In this document: piece by piece, positions 5,816 through 12,219 of the stretch | Layout: the number at the start of each line of letters is the position of its first letter | Numbering within the stretch: the stretch's first letter is position 1 | From: CAYSPU01 sp964432995 | GTDB lineage: Bacteria; Verrucomicrobiota; Verrucomicrobiia; Limisphaerales; JAHDYP01 | Reading direction: 5' to 3' | Assembly: GCA_964432995.1 (NCBI GenBank) | Contig: CAYSPU010000158.1 | Span: 1-13,870 of the forward strand | DNA: 13,870 bases | Notes under the pieces: generated by a model | What the model was told of the DNA's origin: nothing | Databases searched by the model: none | Seen by the model: the letters and a program-made list of their open reading frames with translations, nothing else | Made by a program: the position numbers and the translations under genes

Positions 5816-6742
5816 GCCGACCAGCGCGCGAGCCGTTTCCTGCAGGCTGGCCGCGTCCGCCACGTTGAGCGCCACGGCGTTCTTGTCGATCCGCTTCAAG
5901 AAGCCAGTCAGCGTCTTGCCCGGCCCCAGCTCGATGAACCGGCTGAACCCTTGGGACAACAAGTGGCGCACACCTTCCTCCCAGCGCACCGACGAAGTCA
6001 CCTGCTCGACCAACCGGCTGCGGATCGTGTCGGGGGTGCCGTGCGGACGTGCGGTGACATTCGAGATGATCGGGACCTGCGGCGCCGCGAATGGCACCTC
6101 CGCGATGACCGCCTCCAGTTTCGGCTGAGCCGACACCATCAGCCGCGAATGGTAGGCCCCCGCCACCGGCAGCGGCAGCGCCCGCTTCGCCCCCGCCGCT
6201 TTCGCCAACTCGCAGGCCTGTCCGATCTTGTCCGCCTCACCGGAAATGACCAGTTGCCCCGGGCAATTCAGGTTGGCGAGCTCGACACCGGCCTTGGCGC
6301 AGACCTCGCGCGTGGGACCTTCATCCAGCCCGATGATCGCCGCCATGCCGCCACGCGTGACATCACAGGCTTCCTGCATGAGAAGCCCCCGCTGGCGCAC
6401 CAACCGGAGACCGTCCTCGAAAGGGAACACCCCGGCCGCGGCCAGGGCGGTGAACTCGCCCAGCGACAGACCCGCCGTGGCCTCGAACTGGAGCGTCGGC
6501 ACCCGTTCGCGCAGCAACTGGAACGCCACCCACCCCAGCAGGTAAATCCCGGGCTGGGCGTGCTCCGTCTTCGTCAACTCGGCCTCCGGTCCCGAGAAAC
6601 AGAGTGCCGCCAGGTCGTACCCCAGAACGGCGTTCGCTCGTTCGAAGAGCTGTCGCGCCAGCGGGTGCTGTTCCACCAGGTCTTTCCCCATGCCAACCGA
6701 CTGAGCGCCCTGGCCGGCAAAAAGCAACGCGGTCTTGCTCAT
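5813..6742 (-). CDS. fabD: Malonyl-CoA:acyl-carrier-protein transacylase
   Basis: A 309-residue cytoplasmic enzyme that moves malonyl from CoA to the acyl carrier protein, feeding chain elongation in type II fatty acid synthesis. Length is typical. Visible catalytic features: GQGAQ (10-14, oxyanion-hole Gln11), the nucleophile elbow G-L-S93-L-G-E, R118 in RQRGL for malonyl carboxylate binding, and catalytic H198 in AYHSRLM. The elbow has Leu where E. coli has His (GHSLGE), a variant common across bacteria. VISG and the C-terminal ELGPGKTLTGF motif match the family. The ATG at 6742 directly starts the conserved first strand. Its 3' end overlaps an ATCCGCGGTCA repeat unit. It is the first gene of the minus-strand fabD-surA-pdxA series and is divergent from the sorting-signal protein gene. 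Confidence 0.96.
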   Translation of the reverse strand: MSKTALLFAGQGAQSVGMGKDLVEQHPLARQLFERANAVLGYDLAALCFSGPEAELTKTEHAQPGIYLLGWVAFQLLRERVPTLQFEATAGLSLGEFTALAAAGVFPFEDGLRLVRQRGLLMQEACDVTRGGMAAIIGLDEGPTREVCAKAGVELANLNCPGQLVISGEADKIGQACELAKAAGAKRALPLPVAGAYHSRLMVSAQPKLEAVIAEVPFAAPQVPIISNVTARPHGTPDTIRSRLVEQVTSSVRWEEGVRHLLSQGFSRFIELGPGKTLTGFLKRIDKNAVALNVADAASLQETARALVG

Positions 6743-7114
6743 AGGACCGCGACCTTAACCACAGACCACGCAACGGGAAAAGGAATATGTCGACCCCGGA
6801 TCCTCACGTTGAGATCGGCCCGCATTCCGGTGCGGAGTCGCTCTGGCGGACCGGTCTTCAAGTGAATCGGGAACTCGGAAAACGTCGGCCCGGTTTACAG
6901 TTTCGGGGGAACGCATCGACGATCCCGCAGCGCGATGGATGATGGATCCAGGATTCTAACTGCTTGCGATTTAACGCACTTCGCGTCGAGAACCCACCGC
7001 TCATTCACCCGAGGATCCCTGTCGGCACATCAAGTGCTATACCCCGACCAGGGTATACTCGAAGAAAAAGGGGAAACCCGCGGATGTAGCCAAGACTCAA
7101 AGAAACATCGTCTC
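6743..7114. other. Divergent intergenic region between fabD and the VPDGG-tail gene
   Basis: It should hold promoters for both directions. The only clear structure I see is the inverted repeat at 7038-7057. fabD has a modest AAGG upstream of its ATG. No gene-like frame and no strong repeat are visible. Confidence 0.6.
7038..7059 (+). promoter_or_regulatory. TATACCC-N6-GGGTATA inverted repeat, possible operator overlapping a -10 box
   Basis: Perfect 7-bp arms (7038-7044 and 7051-7057) are separated by 6 bp. The right arm runs into TATACT (7054-7059), a plausible -10 element about 55 bp upstream of the ATG at 7115. No convincing -35 box is seen at 17 bp spacing. This could be the binding site of a dimeric regulator or the arms of an RNA hairpin. 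Confidence 0.4.
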
Positions 7115-7816
7115 ATGAAGAAGATCCTCCTCACCGCACTCTGCGTCGCCGGGATGGCCGCGAGCCAGACGACGCAAGCGGGTTACCTCACGGTCTCCGC
7201 CTCCATCGGCGGCGCGCCAACCGGTACGGAACGCGTGAACTTCGACAACCTGTCGCCAGGCACGACGGCAACCGGCTTGACCGCGACAGGTCCGAACGGA
7301 TCCCTGATCGTCGACATTGCAGCGGACGGCCAAGTGGCCAGCGGCAGCGTCTCGGGCAAGTACGCTGCCCCGTATCTATCCGGCGGTAACGGTACGGGAT
7401 TTGGCAGCCAATCCGATGGCGCCGACACTACGCCTTACCTGACCACAGGTCTGGGCAGTGTCACGTTGACCTTCGGTGCTGCGCAGCAGTATATGGGGCT
7501 CCTGTGGGGCTCGGTCGACGATTACAACAAGCTCTCCTTCTACAGAACCGACGGTTCGTTCATCGAAAGCATCACCGGGTTGGACGTGCTTGCGAGCCCC
7601 AACGGTGACCAGGGCGTGAACGGCACGCTCTACGTCAACATCAACTCCACCGAGGCTTTCGGCTACGTGGTTGCGTCCAGCACCCAGTACGCCTTCGAGT
7701 TCGACAACGTGGCTTACAACGAAACCCCCGTTGGCGTCCCCGATGGCGGTTCCTTGCTGGGCGTCTTTGCCTTGAGCCTGATCGGCATGGCCACTTGCGC
7801 CCGCCGACGCCGCTGA
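7115..7816 (+). CDS. Exported protein with VPDGG-type C-terminal sorting signal (VPDSG/PEP-CTERM class)
   Basis: A 233-residue protein. Residues 1-22 form a signal peptide (MKK start, hydrophobic core, cleavage likely after TQA). The mature domain (about 23-205) is rich in Gly, Ser, Thr and Tyr, with beta-strand-like segments including NFDNLSPGTTATGL, GSVTLTFGAAQQYMGLLWGSVDDYNKLSFY and a YAFEFDNVAYNE end; this resembles the lectin/sugar-binding-like beta-sandwich modules common in PEP-CTERM proteins. The C-terminus has the tripartite sorting tail: VPDGGS, a hydrophobic helix (LLGVFALSLIGMAT), then CARRRR. In Verrucomicrobiota, VPDSG/PEP-CTERM tails are recognised by an exosortase, with surface or extracellular-matrix display. 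The ATG at 7115 starts right at the signal peptide; the longer upstream frame is non-coding. A strong terminator follows. The specific function is unknown. Confidence 0.88.
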   Translation: MKKILLTALCVAGMAASQTTQAGYLTVSASIGGAPTGTERVNFDNLSPGTTATGLTATGPNGSLIVDIAADGQVASGSVSGKYAAPYLSGGNGTGFGSQSDGADTTPYLTTGLGSVTLTFGAAQQYMGLLWGSVDDYNKLSFYRTDGSFIESITGLDVLASPNGDQGVNGTLYVNINSTEAFGYVVASSTQYAFEFDNVAYNETPVGVPDGGSLLGVFALSLIGMATCARRRR

Positions 7817-7850
7817 TTTCACTCCAAACTCACCTCGGCTCCTACCCCAA

Positions 7851-7883
7851 GGCGGCGCCACCCCCGGCGCCGCCCTTTTGTTT
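7851..7883 (+). terminator. Intrinsic terminator after the VPDGG-tail gene
   Basis: Perfect 9-bp GC stem GGCGGCGCC (7851-7859), 6-nt loop, GGCGCCGCC (7866-7874), then CTTTTGTTT. It sits 34 bp past the stop codon. Classic rho-independent layout. Confidence 0.85.
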
Positions 7884-7981
7884 CTGCCCCGCACCCGTTG
7901 CTGCCACGACGAAGCCCTGCTCTTGGGAGACGGGCTTTGACGACCGGCACAGCGGCAAGCCGGCACGCCGTGGTGCTGCTG

Positions 7982-8538
7982 CTACGGCCGCGGACAGCGA
8001 AACAAGGTCGGCCTCGTATCCTTGGGATCCTGGACCCGCCCGAGGTTGTTGTTGTCGGTCACCAGCCAGAAGTACTGGCCATCAACGGCGAGACCTTCCA
8101 TGAGGCCAGCCAGAGGAACCCGAAGCCGGTATTCGTGCTCCGGAACCCGTTCGATCGACGAGAACTCGCATTCGGCCAATACCCGGTGAGACTCGGGCTC
8201 GGCCCCCAGGATCCAGCGATCGGCCTCGTCGCACACATACAGCCGGCCGGTTTCGTCCAAGGCCAATCCCTCCGCGTCAAACGTGTGTGGCTTGCCCCTC
8301 AGGATCGGGTCGACCTGTCGATCCGTGAAACAACGCAGATCCATCACCAGGTCCGCCACGTTCGTCAGCGCCCCAAACTCGATCCGGAACAGTTCGGTTC
8401 TGCGGCGTTGGTCGAGCGCACCCCAGTGGCGGCGGCGGCAACGGCGGTGCAAGGAATCAGCCAAGCCGCCCAGCCGACAACGCTGCGCACCAAGCGTCGT
8501 CGGCGGCTGCCAGGTTCGTGAAGGTCATTGACGCTCAT
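7982..8538 (-). pseudogene. Frameshifted remnant of a secreted phytase/esterase-like beta-propeller protein
   Basis: Two overlapping minus-strand frames together make one coherent product. From an ATG at 8538, one frame encodes a signal peptide (MSVND..., an RRRR n-region, then a VVGWAAWLIP...AVAAAA core). Near 8400-8415 coding moves to the other frame, which continues as ELFRIEFGALTNVADLVMDL, FDAEGLALDETGRLYVCDEADRWIL and MEGLAVDGQYFWLVTDNNNLGR, ending PTLFRCPRP at 7982. The EGLALD/GRLYV/DEADR and DGQYFWLVTDNN segments resemble blades of esterase-like phytase-family or SdiA-regulated propellers. At about 185 residues it is too short for a full propeller, so the middle or N-terminal blades are probably lost. 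A sequencing indel could mimic the frameshift. Family call tentative. Confidence 0.5.
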
Positions 8539-8579
8539 AGTGCCGATGCTCGTCGGCGGGCGTGAATCCGTGCAAGGTG

Positions 8580-8607
8580 GGGCGCGCTCTCCGCAGCGCG
8601 CCGAAGG
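8580..8607 (+). repeat. Family C hairpin repeat
   Basis: GGCGCGCT/AGCGCGCC stem around CTCCGC. It is identical in reverse complement to 3007-3034 within pdxA and structurally equivalent to 2411-2440. Confidence 0.85.
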
Positions 8608-8653
8608 TGCGTCCCCAAGTTGTCGGTGGGCGACCAGCACCGTCTGGCCGCTT

Positions 8654-8733
8654 CGGACCGCGGCTCGTCTTGAGCCGCAGCAAAGCGTGGGTGCGTTCTG
8701 CTGCGGGTCGAAATGACCCGCGGTCCGGAAGGG
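8654..8733 (+). repeat. Family B double-hairpin repeat
   Basis: Hairpin 1 is GCGGCTC-GTCTT-GAGCCGC (8660-8678). Hairpin 2 is GCGGGTC-GAAAT-GACCCGC (8703-8721). They are joined by GCAAAGCGTGGGTGCG-type sequence and end in GGTCCGGAAGGG. Related hairpins with altered loops occur at 10714-10760 and 10806-10860. Confidence 0.85.
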
Positions 8734-8736
8734 TCT

Positions 8737-8928
8737 CCGAACCTCCGACCGCTTCCCGCCCGCTCGCCGCTGCTGCGACCCGAGACGTGTCGCGCTCCGC
8801 CCCCGGACCGCCCGACGTCCCGGCGGGCAGCAGCCTCACCTGTCGGACGCGATCTCGAACCATCGACGTACGGCCGTCCAGCGCCGCCGCTGCGACCGGG
8901 GACCGGTCGCGCTCCGGACCGCCCGCCC
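8737..8928 (-). repeat. Family A repeat, inverted copies
   Basis: Read on the minus strand, this matches the 40-306 units. It has the CCCGCCGGGACG core, the GCGGTCCGG word, GAGCGCGAC, GGTCGCAGCAGC and GCGGTCGGAGGTTCGG in the same order, with two partial units and more divergence (one palindromic stem is broken). Confidence 0.8.
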
Positions 8929-9052
8929 TCGGGGACTGGTGACCGACAACCTCCGGAAGCACTGGCGCGCCGCCGTCCCTCGGCCCCGCCCTTGACACAG
9001 CGACCTTGGAGAGCGATCTGTTCCATGGTTGAACCACTTGCGGGGAAAAGAC

Positions 9053-9946
9053 ATGAGGACAGGTGACTGTACACGAAACGAGGCCCGTGCTTGCTTTCCC
9101 AGAAAACGGCACCCGGCGCTCGCCTTCACATTGATTGAACTTCTCGTCGTGATCGCCATCATCGGGATCCTGGCCAGCATGCTCCTGCCGGCGCTGGGGC
9201 GCAGCAAGGAACAGGCGCTCAAGACCACCTGCCTCAATAACCTGCGGCAGATGGGAATCAGCATCAAGCTCTACACGGATGACCAGCAGGGCAAGTTCCC
9301 AACGAAGCAGGTTCTGGACATCGACCCGGACACCCAAGAGCGGATCGTTCCCAAGGACGCCCAGTGGACACTGGGCGGCCGGGATCCACAGCCGGGATTT
9401 CAGAAGCACTTCCCCTCGGCCCAGGTGCGCCCGTTGAACCAGTACATGCCGCCCTCGGAGGTCTACCGGTGTCCCCGCGACCGGGGGCTCGGCCCCTGGT
9501 TCGAGCACTGCTGCCCGTTGTGTGGCCCGCGCAAGTTGCTCCCCTCCCTCTGGGCGACCATCGGCTGCAGCTACCATTACAACGCCGGAGTGCTGGTCGC
9601 CCCCTTGCCCGGCGGCACTCGGCTCCAGCAAGCCGACCCCGGCTGGGGCCTCGCCCTGAAACCGGAATCCTGGGTCTCCAATCCCGCGCTCTACATCCTG
9701 CTGCACGAACCGCCAGCCCGGCCCTACGGCTGCATCCACGGCATCCGCTGGTACCAATGGCACGAGGCCCGCCCGCGCACCGAGTTCGCCGACCCGCGGC
9801 TGGCCCAGAGCAAGTTCATCTCGCCCATCCTGTATGTCGATGGTCACTGCGCCACGCATAACTTCACCAAGTCCCTCTGCACGGACCCGCACTTCCCCTA
9901 CGAACCGACCATTAACTGGGTCTGGTACAAACCAGCCGCGGAATAG
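9053..9946 (+). CDS. Prepilin-type N-terminal cleavage domain protein (degenerate H-X9-DG)
   Basis: A 297-residue protein. A basic leader (MRTGDCTRNEARACFPRKRH...) precedes A-F-T-L-I-E-L and a membrane helix ending in LLPALG, the class III prepilin signal. The following amphipathic helix (SKEQALKTTCLNNLRQMG) and the Y-x-C-P-R-D motif are typical of this Verrucomicrobial/Planctomycete family, whose members are pseudopilin-like but functionally uncharacterised. The C-terminal SPILYVDGHCATHNF segment matches the DG end of the H-X9-DG motif, but the residue nine positions before DG is Ser instead of His. Several extra Cys residues (HCCPLCGP) are unusual. I prefer the ATG at 9053, which has GGGGA 6 nt upstream, over a TTG at 9029. 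The next gene begins 32 bp after it ends. Confidence 0.87.
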   Translation: MRTGDCTRNEARACFPRKRHPALAFTLIELLVVIAIIGILASMLLPALGRSKEQALKTTCLNNLRQMGISIKLYTDDQQGKFPTKQVLDIDPDTQERIVPKDAQWTLGGRDPQPGFQKHFPSAQVRPLNQYMPPSEVYRCPRDRGLGPWFEHCCPLCGPRKLLPSLWATIGCSYHYNAGVLVAPLPGGTRLQQADPGWGLALKPESWVSNPALYILLHEPPARPYGCIHGIRWYQWHEARPRTEFADPRLAQSKFISPILYVDGHCATHNFTKSLCTDPHFPYEPTINWVWYKPAAE

Positions 9947-9978
9947 GCCGCTCCCACTTCTTCGTCTGCAACACGCCC

Positions 9979-10557
9979 ATGCCCCACTCCAAGCCGATCG
10001 TTCGCGAGGAACCGCTGCCCGACCTCCCCCAGTTCTGTCTGCACCTGGCCCAAGCCCTGAAACGCATCGTGCCCGACGACGCCCGTCGCGCGACGGTGGT
10101 GCGGACGTCGCTCTCCGGCGAGTGTGTGCTCTGCGGCCAAGGCGTGACTGGCGAAGAACTGCTCGACGTGGGAGCGGACGAGAGCGCCGCGGAGCCGGCA
10201 AGCCCCAAAATGGCGCGGTTGCGTCAGGGCTACTGCGCCCGCAACGGCTGCGACTCGAGATTCTACCGCCTCACGTTCCAGCCGCATCCGGATCTTGACT
10301 GGGCGCAGGCGTTCTCTCCGCCCGCTGTGGTCGAGCCCGAGCAGAGTGAGGAGGAGAAGGCGGCGGAGGCAGAAGCCCTCGCCCGGAAACGCGCCCAACG
10401 ATGGAAGCTCGCCGGCCGCGTCGGAATCGGCCTGTTCGTGCTGGGCATGCTCTACATCGCCCGGCAGTACTACACCGGCGGGACGGTTCCTTTCCTCCGC
10501 GAACCGGAGAAGTTCCAGACCGACCCGGCATCCCTCGAGGAAGGCCCGCCGCGGTAG
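9979..10557 (+). CDS. Uncharacterised protein with two Cys pairs and a C-terminal membrane helix
   Basis: 192 residues; I do not recognise the family. An N-terminal domain (1-110) carries C49-x2-C52 (ECVLCGQG) and C86-x4-C91 (YCARNGC), spaced so that they could form one zinc ribbon or a disulfide/metal site, followed by a YRLTF strand. Residues 121-143 are a charged Glu/Ala/Lys/Arg helix, then one membrane span (about 147-161, GRVGIGLFVLGMLYIA) and a short 30-residue tail. There is no signal peptide, so the Cys domain probably lies in the cytoplasm. It follows the prepilin-type gene by 32 bp on the same strand and may be co-transcribed. Composition is ordinary for a real protein; no strong Shine-Dalgarno is seen. 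Confidence 0.7.
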   Translation: MPHSKPIVREEPLPDLPQFCLHLAQALKRIVPDDARRATVVRTSLSGECVLCGQGVTGEELLDVGADESAAEPASPKMARLRQGYCARNGCDSRFYRLTFQPHPDLDWAQAFSPPAVVEPEQSEEEKAAEAEALARKRAQRWKLAGRVGIGLFVLGMLYIARQYYTGGTVPFLREPEKFQTDPASLEEGPPR

Positions 10558-10571
10558 CTCCACGGCCCTCC

Positions 10572-10634
10572 GTTCGTTGTTCGACGTTCGGCGTTCGATG
10601 TTCGATGTTCGACGTTCGGCGTTCGATGTTCGAT
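10572..10634 (+). repeat. GTTCGAY heptamer array with 28-bp higher-order unit
   Basis: Nine uninterrupted 7-bp units follow the pattern GTTCG(A/G/T)(C/T). After the first (GTTCGTT), the order GAC-GGC-GAT-GAT repeats exactly, so 10579-10606 equals 10607-10634. Read in frame it would give FDVRRS-type peptides, but neither strand looks like a genuine gene. Confidence 0.95.
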
Positions 10635-10713
10635 GGCCGACCTTCCGGCTGGCTTTCCGCAGACAGGGATCGCGACGGCTGTCGGCGGGCAACACCGCCG
10701 CTCTCAGCCACAA

Positions 10714-10860
10714 GTGTGTGCGCTCGACTGCGGGTCGAGAAGACCCGCGGTCCGGAAGGGCTGGTCGGTCTGCGAGCGTGGTTGGGCGATCGACAGCCCG
10801 CAAGGTTCGGGACCGCGGCTCGTCTGGAGCCGCAGCCAATGGTGTGTGCGCTTAGCTGCG
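10714..10860 (+). repeat. Family B hairpin repeats, two partial copies
   Basis: GCGGGTC-GAGAA-GACCCGC (10730-10748) and GCGGCTC-GTCTG-GAGCCGC (10815-10833) keep the stems of 8654-8733 with different loops. GTGTGTGCGC linkers sit before the first and after the second. The order of the hairpins is permuted, implying tandem family B units with decay. Confidence 0.8.
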
Positions 10861-11149
10861 AGTCGTCGCACGGCCGCGGGACGCGCTCCGGCGGAGGGAG
10901 TGCGCCCGTCTCGCGCGCAGGGACGCCCGTAGTGGAGCAGCGCTCCGAGTTCAGGGGTAGCGCTCGTCCGGTCGGGCGTTTCCGCGCCGCAGCGGGAGCG
11001 GCGCGGTCCGGAAGGGTCCTGCGGGCGGATTGGGGGGCAGTCTCACGAGACGTGCCCTGGACCCCGATTGAAAAGAATCGCCGTGATCATGGTGCGGGGA
11101 TGAAGTAACCTACCGGGGCGTCGCAAGACCGATAACGAAAGGCATCCAC

Positions 11150-11422
11150 ATGGCTCAAGCCGTCATGGAACCGGAGAAGGTGCGCCGGTTTGCGGAGGAG
11201 TTGCAGCGGTTCAGTGGCGATCTCCAGAACCGGGTGATCGCGCTTCAGGCCCGGTTCGGAGCGCTCGGCGACACGTGGCAGGACCAGGAACACGAGAAGT
11301 TCGCCGAGGAGTTCCGGCAGACGATGAAAGCCCTGAGGAAGTTCATCGAGATCGCCAACCAGCAGGCGCCGTTTCTCCTGCGCAAGGCGCAACGCATCGA
11401 GGAGTACCTGAACCAACGCTAG
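11150..11422 (+). CDS. WXG100-like small helical protein (ESX/type VII-like)
   Basis: 90 residues, almost wholly alpha-helical with no signal peptide. Helix 1 (about 7-36) and helix 2 (about 46-88) are joined by a turn G40-D-T-W43-Q-D45, the position of the WXG turn in WXG100/EsxA proteins; here it reads W-Q-D. The length fits the WXG100 family, whose dimeric hairpins are exported by, or serve as partners of, type VII secretion systems. F51 and F55 complete a W-x-D-x5-F-x3-F signature also found in the 70-aa protein downstream. The YxxxD/E export motif of actinobacterial substrates is not visible. A GAAAGG sequence about 8 nt upstream supports the ATG. First gene of a tight four-gene operon leading into an FtsK/SpoIIIE-type ATPase, which strengthens the call. 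Confidence 0.75.
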   Translation: MAQAVMEPEKVRRFAEELQRFSGDLQNRVIALQARFGALGDTWQDQEHEKFAEEFRQTMKALRKFIEIANQQAPFLLRKAQRIEEYLNQR

Positions 11423-11428
11423 TCCCGC

Positions 11429-12010
11429 ATGGCCGACCGCGCCCAGGTTACGTCGATCGATGCCCTGGAATCGTTCCGGGCCGGCCTGATCCTCTTTCTC
11501 AGCAAGGCGCGTCCGACTCTCGAGGACGTCAACGACGACGTTCTCCGCACCAGACTCTGGATCCAGAGCGACCGGCACGTTCATTGGCTGGGCGAGTTGC
11601 GCCGCCGCAAACGCCAACTCGAACAGGCCCAGCAGGAACTGCTCAGTGCCCGAATCTCCAACCTGGCCTTGCCCAGCGCCGCTCAGCAACTGGCCGTCAC
11701 CCGCGCCCGGCAGGCCGTTCACGAAGCCGAAGACAAACTGCGCCTCCTGAAAAAGTGGGGTCGCGAGTTCGAGAACCTGACCGACCCCCCGCTGAAGCTG
11801 GTGGATCACTTGCACACGTTCCTGACGAGCGACATGGCCCACGCGGTGGCGTTCCTGACGCAGGCGCTGACCACCCTCGACGCCTACGCCGAAAGGCAGC
11901 CGGCACCGAGCGCGACCAGCGCCGCACCCGCGGAGGTTTCGCCGGATCCAGCCCCCCCGCCTCCCGCCGGCACTCACGGGGGCGCACCGCCCGAAGGAGC
12001 ACCGGTATGA
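11429..12010 (+). CDS. Helical protein with Pro/Ala-rich tail, WXG100/ATPase-associated
   Basis: 193 residues. Residues 7-155 are strongly helical and charged: IDALESFRAGLILFLSKAR, then TRLWIQSDRHVHWLGELRRRKRQLEQAQQEL, AAQQLAVTRARQAVHEAEDKLRLLKKWGREFE and a last helix ending TTLDAYAE. This suggests a long coiled-coil or helical bundle. Residues 156-193 are a disordered Pro/Ala/Gly tail. There is no signal peptide or membrane span. I know similar proteins only as uncharacterised neighbours of WXG100 and FtsK-like genes in Planctomycetota and Verrucomicrobiota; the memory supports the context but gives no function. It starts 6 bp after the WXG100-like gene and its TGA overlaps the next ATG (ATGA). 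It could be a scaffold, chaperone or exported partner of the ATPase. Confidence 0.7.
   Translation: MADRAQVTSIDALESFRAGLILFLSKARPTLEDVNDDVLRTRLWIQSDRHVHWLGELRRRKRQLEQAQQELLSARISNLALPSAAQQLAVTRARQAVHEAEDKLRLLKKWGREFENLTDPPLKLVDHLHTFLTSDMAHAVAFLTQALTTLDAYAERQPAPSATSAAPAEVSPDPAPPPPAGTHGGAPPEGAPV
11993..11999 (+). promoter_or_regulatory. Strong Shine-Dalgarno for the 70-aa gene
   Basis: GAAGGAG lies 7 nt before the ATG at 12007, inside the tail of the preceding gene. It fixes the start of the short gene, which otherwise appears only as the end of a long shadow frame. Confidence 0.8.
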
Positions 12011-12219
12011 GCCTGACGGCCGACCGGACCCGCCTGCGGGCGATCACCAAGGAATTGACGGTCCGCTGGGAAGAAACCACGAACTCCTGGAAGGACGCCA
12101 AGAGCCAGGAATTCGAACGCCAATTCATCGAGGAACTCCTGGCCCGAGTGGAAAAGGCTGTCGTGGCCATTGAGAAACTGGAGAAGATCACCGCCAGAGC
12201 GAGGACTGAATGTGAGTAA
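12007..12219 (+). CDS. Second short WXG-like helical protein
   Basis: 70 residues, all helical, no signal peptide. Helix 1 (about 5-24) and helix 2 (about 31-64) are joined at N26-S-W28-K-D30, followed by F36 and F40. The spacing W-x-D-x5-F-x3-F is identical to that in the 90-aa protein (W43, D45, F51, F55), so the two are probably divergent paralogues of the WXG100 class, able in principle to pair as EsxA/EsxB do. It is shorter than typical WXG100 proteins. The ATG overlaps the upstream TGA (ATGA) with a strong GAAGGAG 7 nt ahead. Its stop overlaps the next gene's GTG by 8 bp, so translation of all genes is likely coupled. Missed if only the longest frame is considered, because the same frame stays open far upstream. 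Confidence 0.72.
   Translation: MSLTADRTRLRAITKELTVRWEETTNSWKDAKSQEFERQFIEELLARVEKAVVAIEKLEKITARARTECE
12201..12205 (+). promoter_or_regulatory. Shine-Dalgarno deciding the GTG start of the ATPase gene
   Basis: GAGGA lies 6 nt before the GTG at 12212. The nearby ATG at 12210 is followed at once by TGA in its frame, so GTG is the only sensible start here. Confidence 0.7.

Larger units (their letters stand above)
8539..9052. other. Repeat-filled spacer before the second prepilin gene
   Basis: No gene seen. It contains the family C hairpin (8580-8607), family B double hairpin (8654-8733) and inverted family A units (8737-8928). Only about 120 bp (8930-9052) remain for a promoter of the downstream gene. 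Confidence 0.7.
10558..11149. other. Repeat-rich spacer upstream of the WXG100-like operon
   Basis: No gene. It contains a heptamer array (10572-10634), family B hairpins (10714-10860) and further GCGGTCCGGAAGGG words near 11008. From about 11030 to 11149 the sequence looks unique and should hold the operon promoter. A TTGAAA occurs at 11068-11073, but I find no matching -10. Confidence 0.65.

Noticed and set aside
8525..10201. Minus-strand frame of 558 codons
   Set aside because: It spans three repeat families and lies antisense to a clear prepilin-type gene; no recognisable motifs.
10295..10855. Frames encoding FDVRRS/NIERRTS peptide repeats
   Set aside because: They are translations of the GTTCGAY heptamer array and flanking hairpins; no start signal or domain supports a gene.
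11068..11096. Promoter with TTGAAA as -35 upstream of the WXG-like operon
   Set aside because: No acceptable -10 hexamer occurs at 16-18 bp spacing.
11275..12219. 314-codon plus-strand frame ending at the 70-aa gene
   Set aside because: Only its last 70 codons, from the ATG at 12007 with GAAGGAG upstream, look coding; the rest is out of frame with two well-supported genes.
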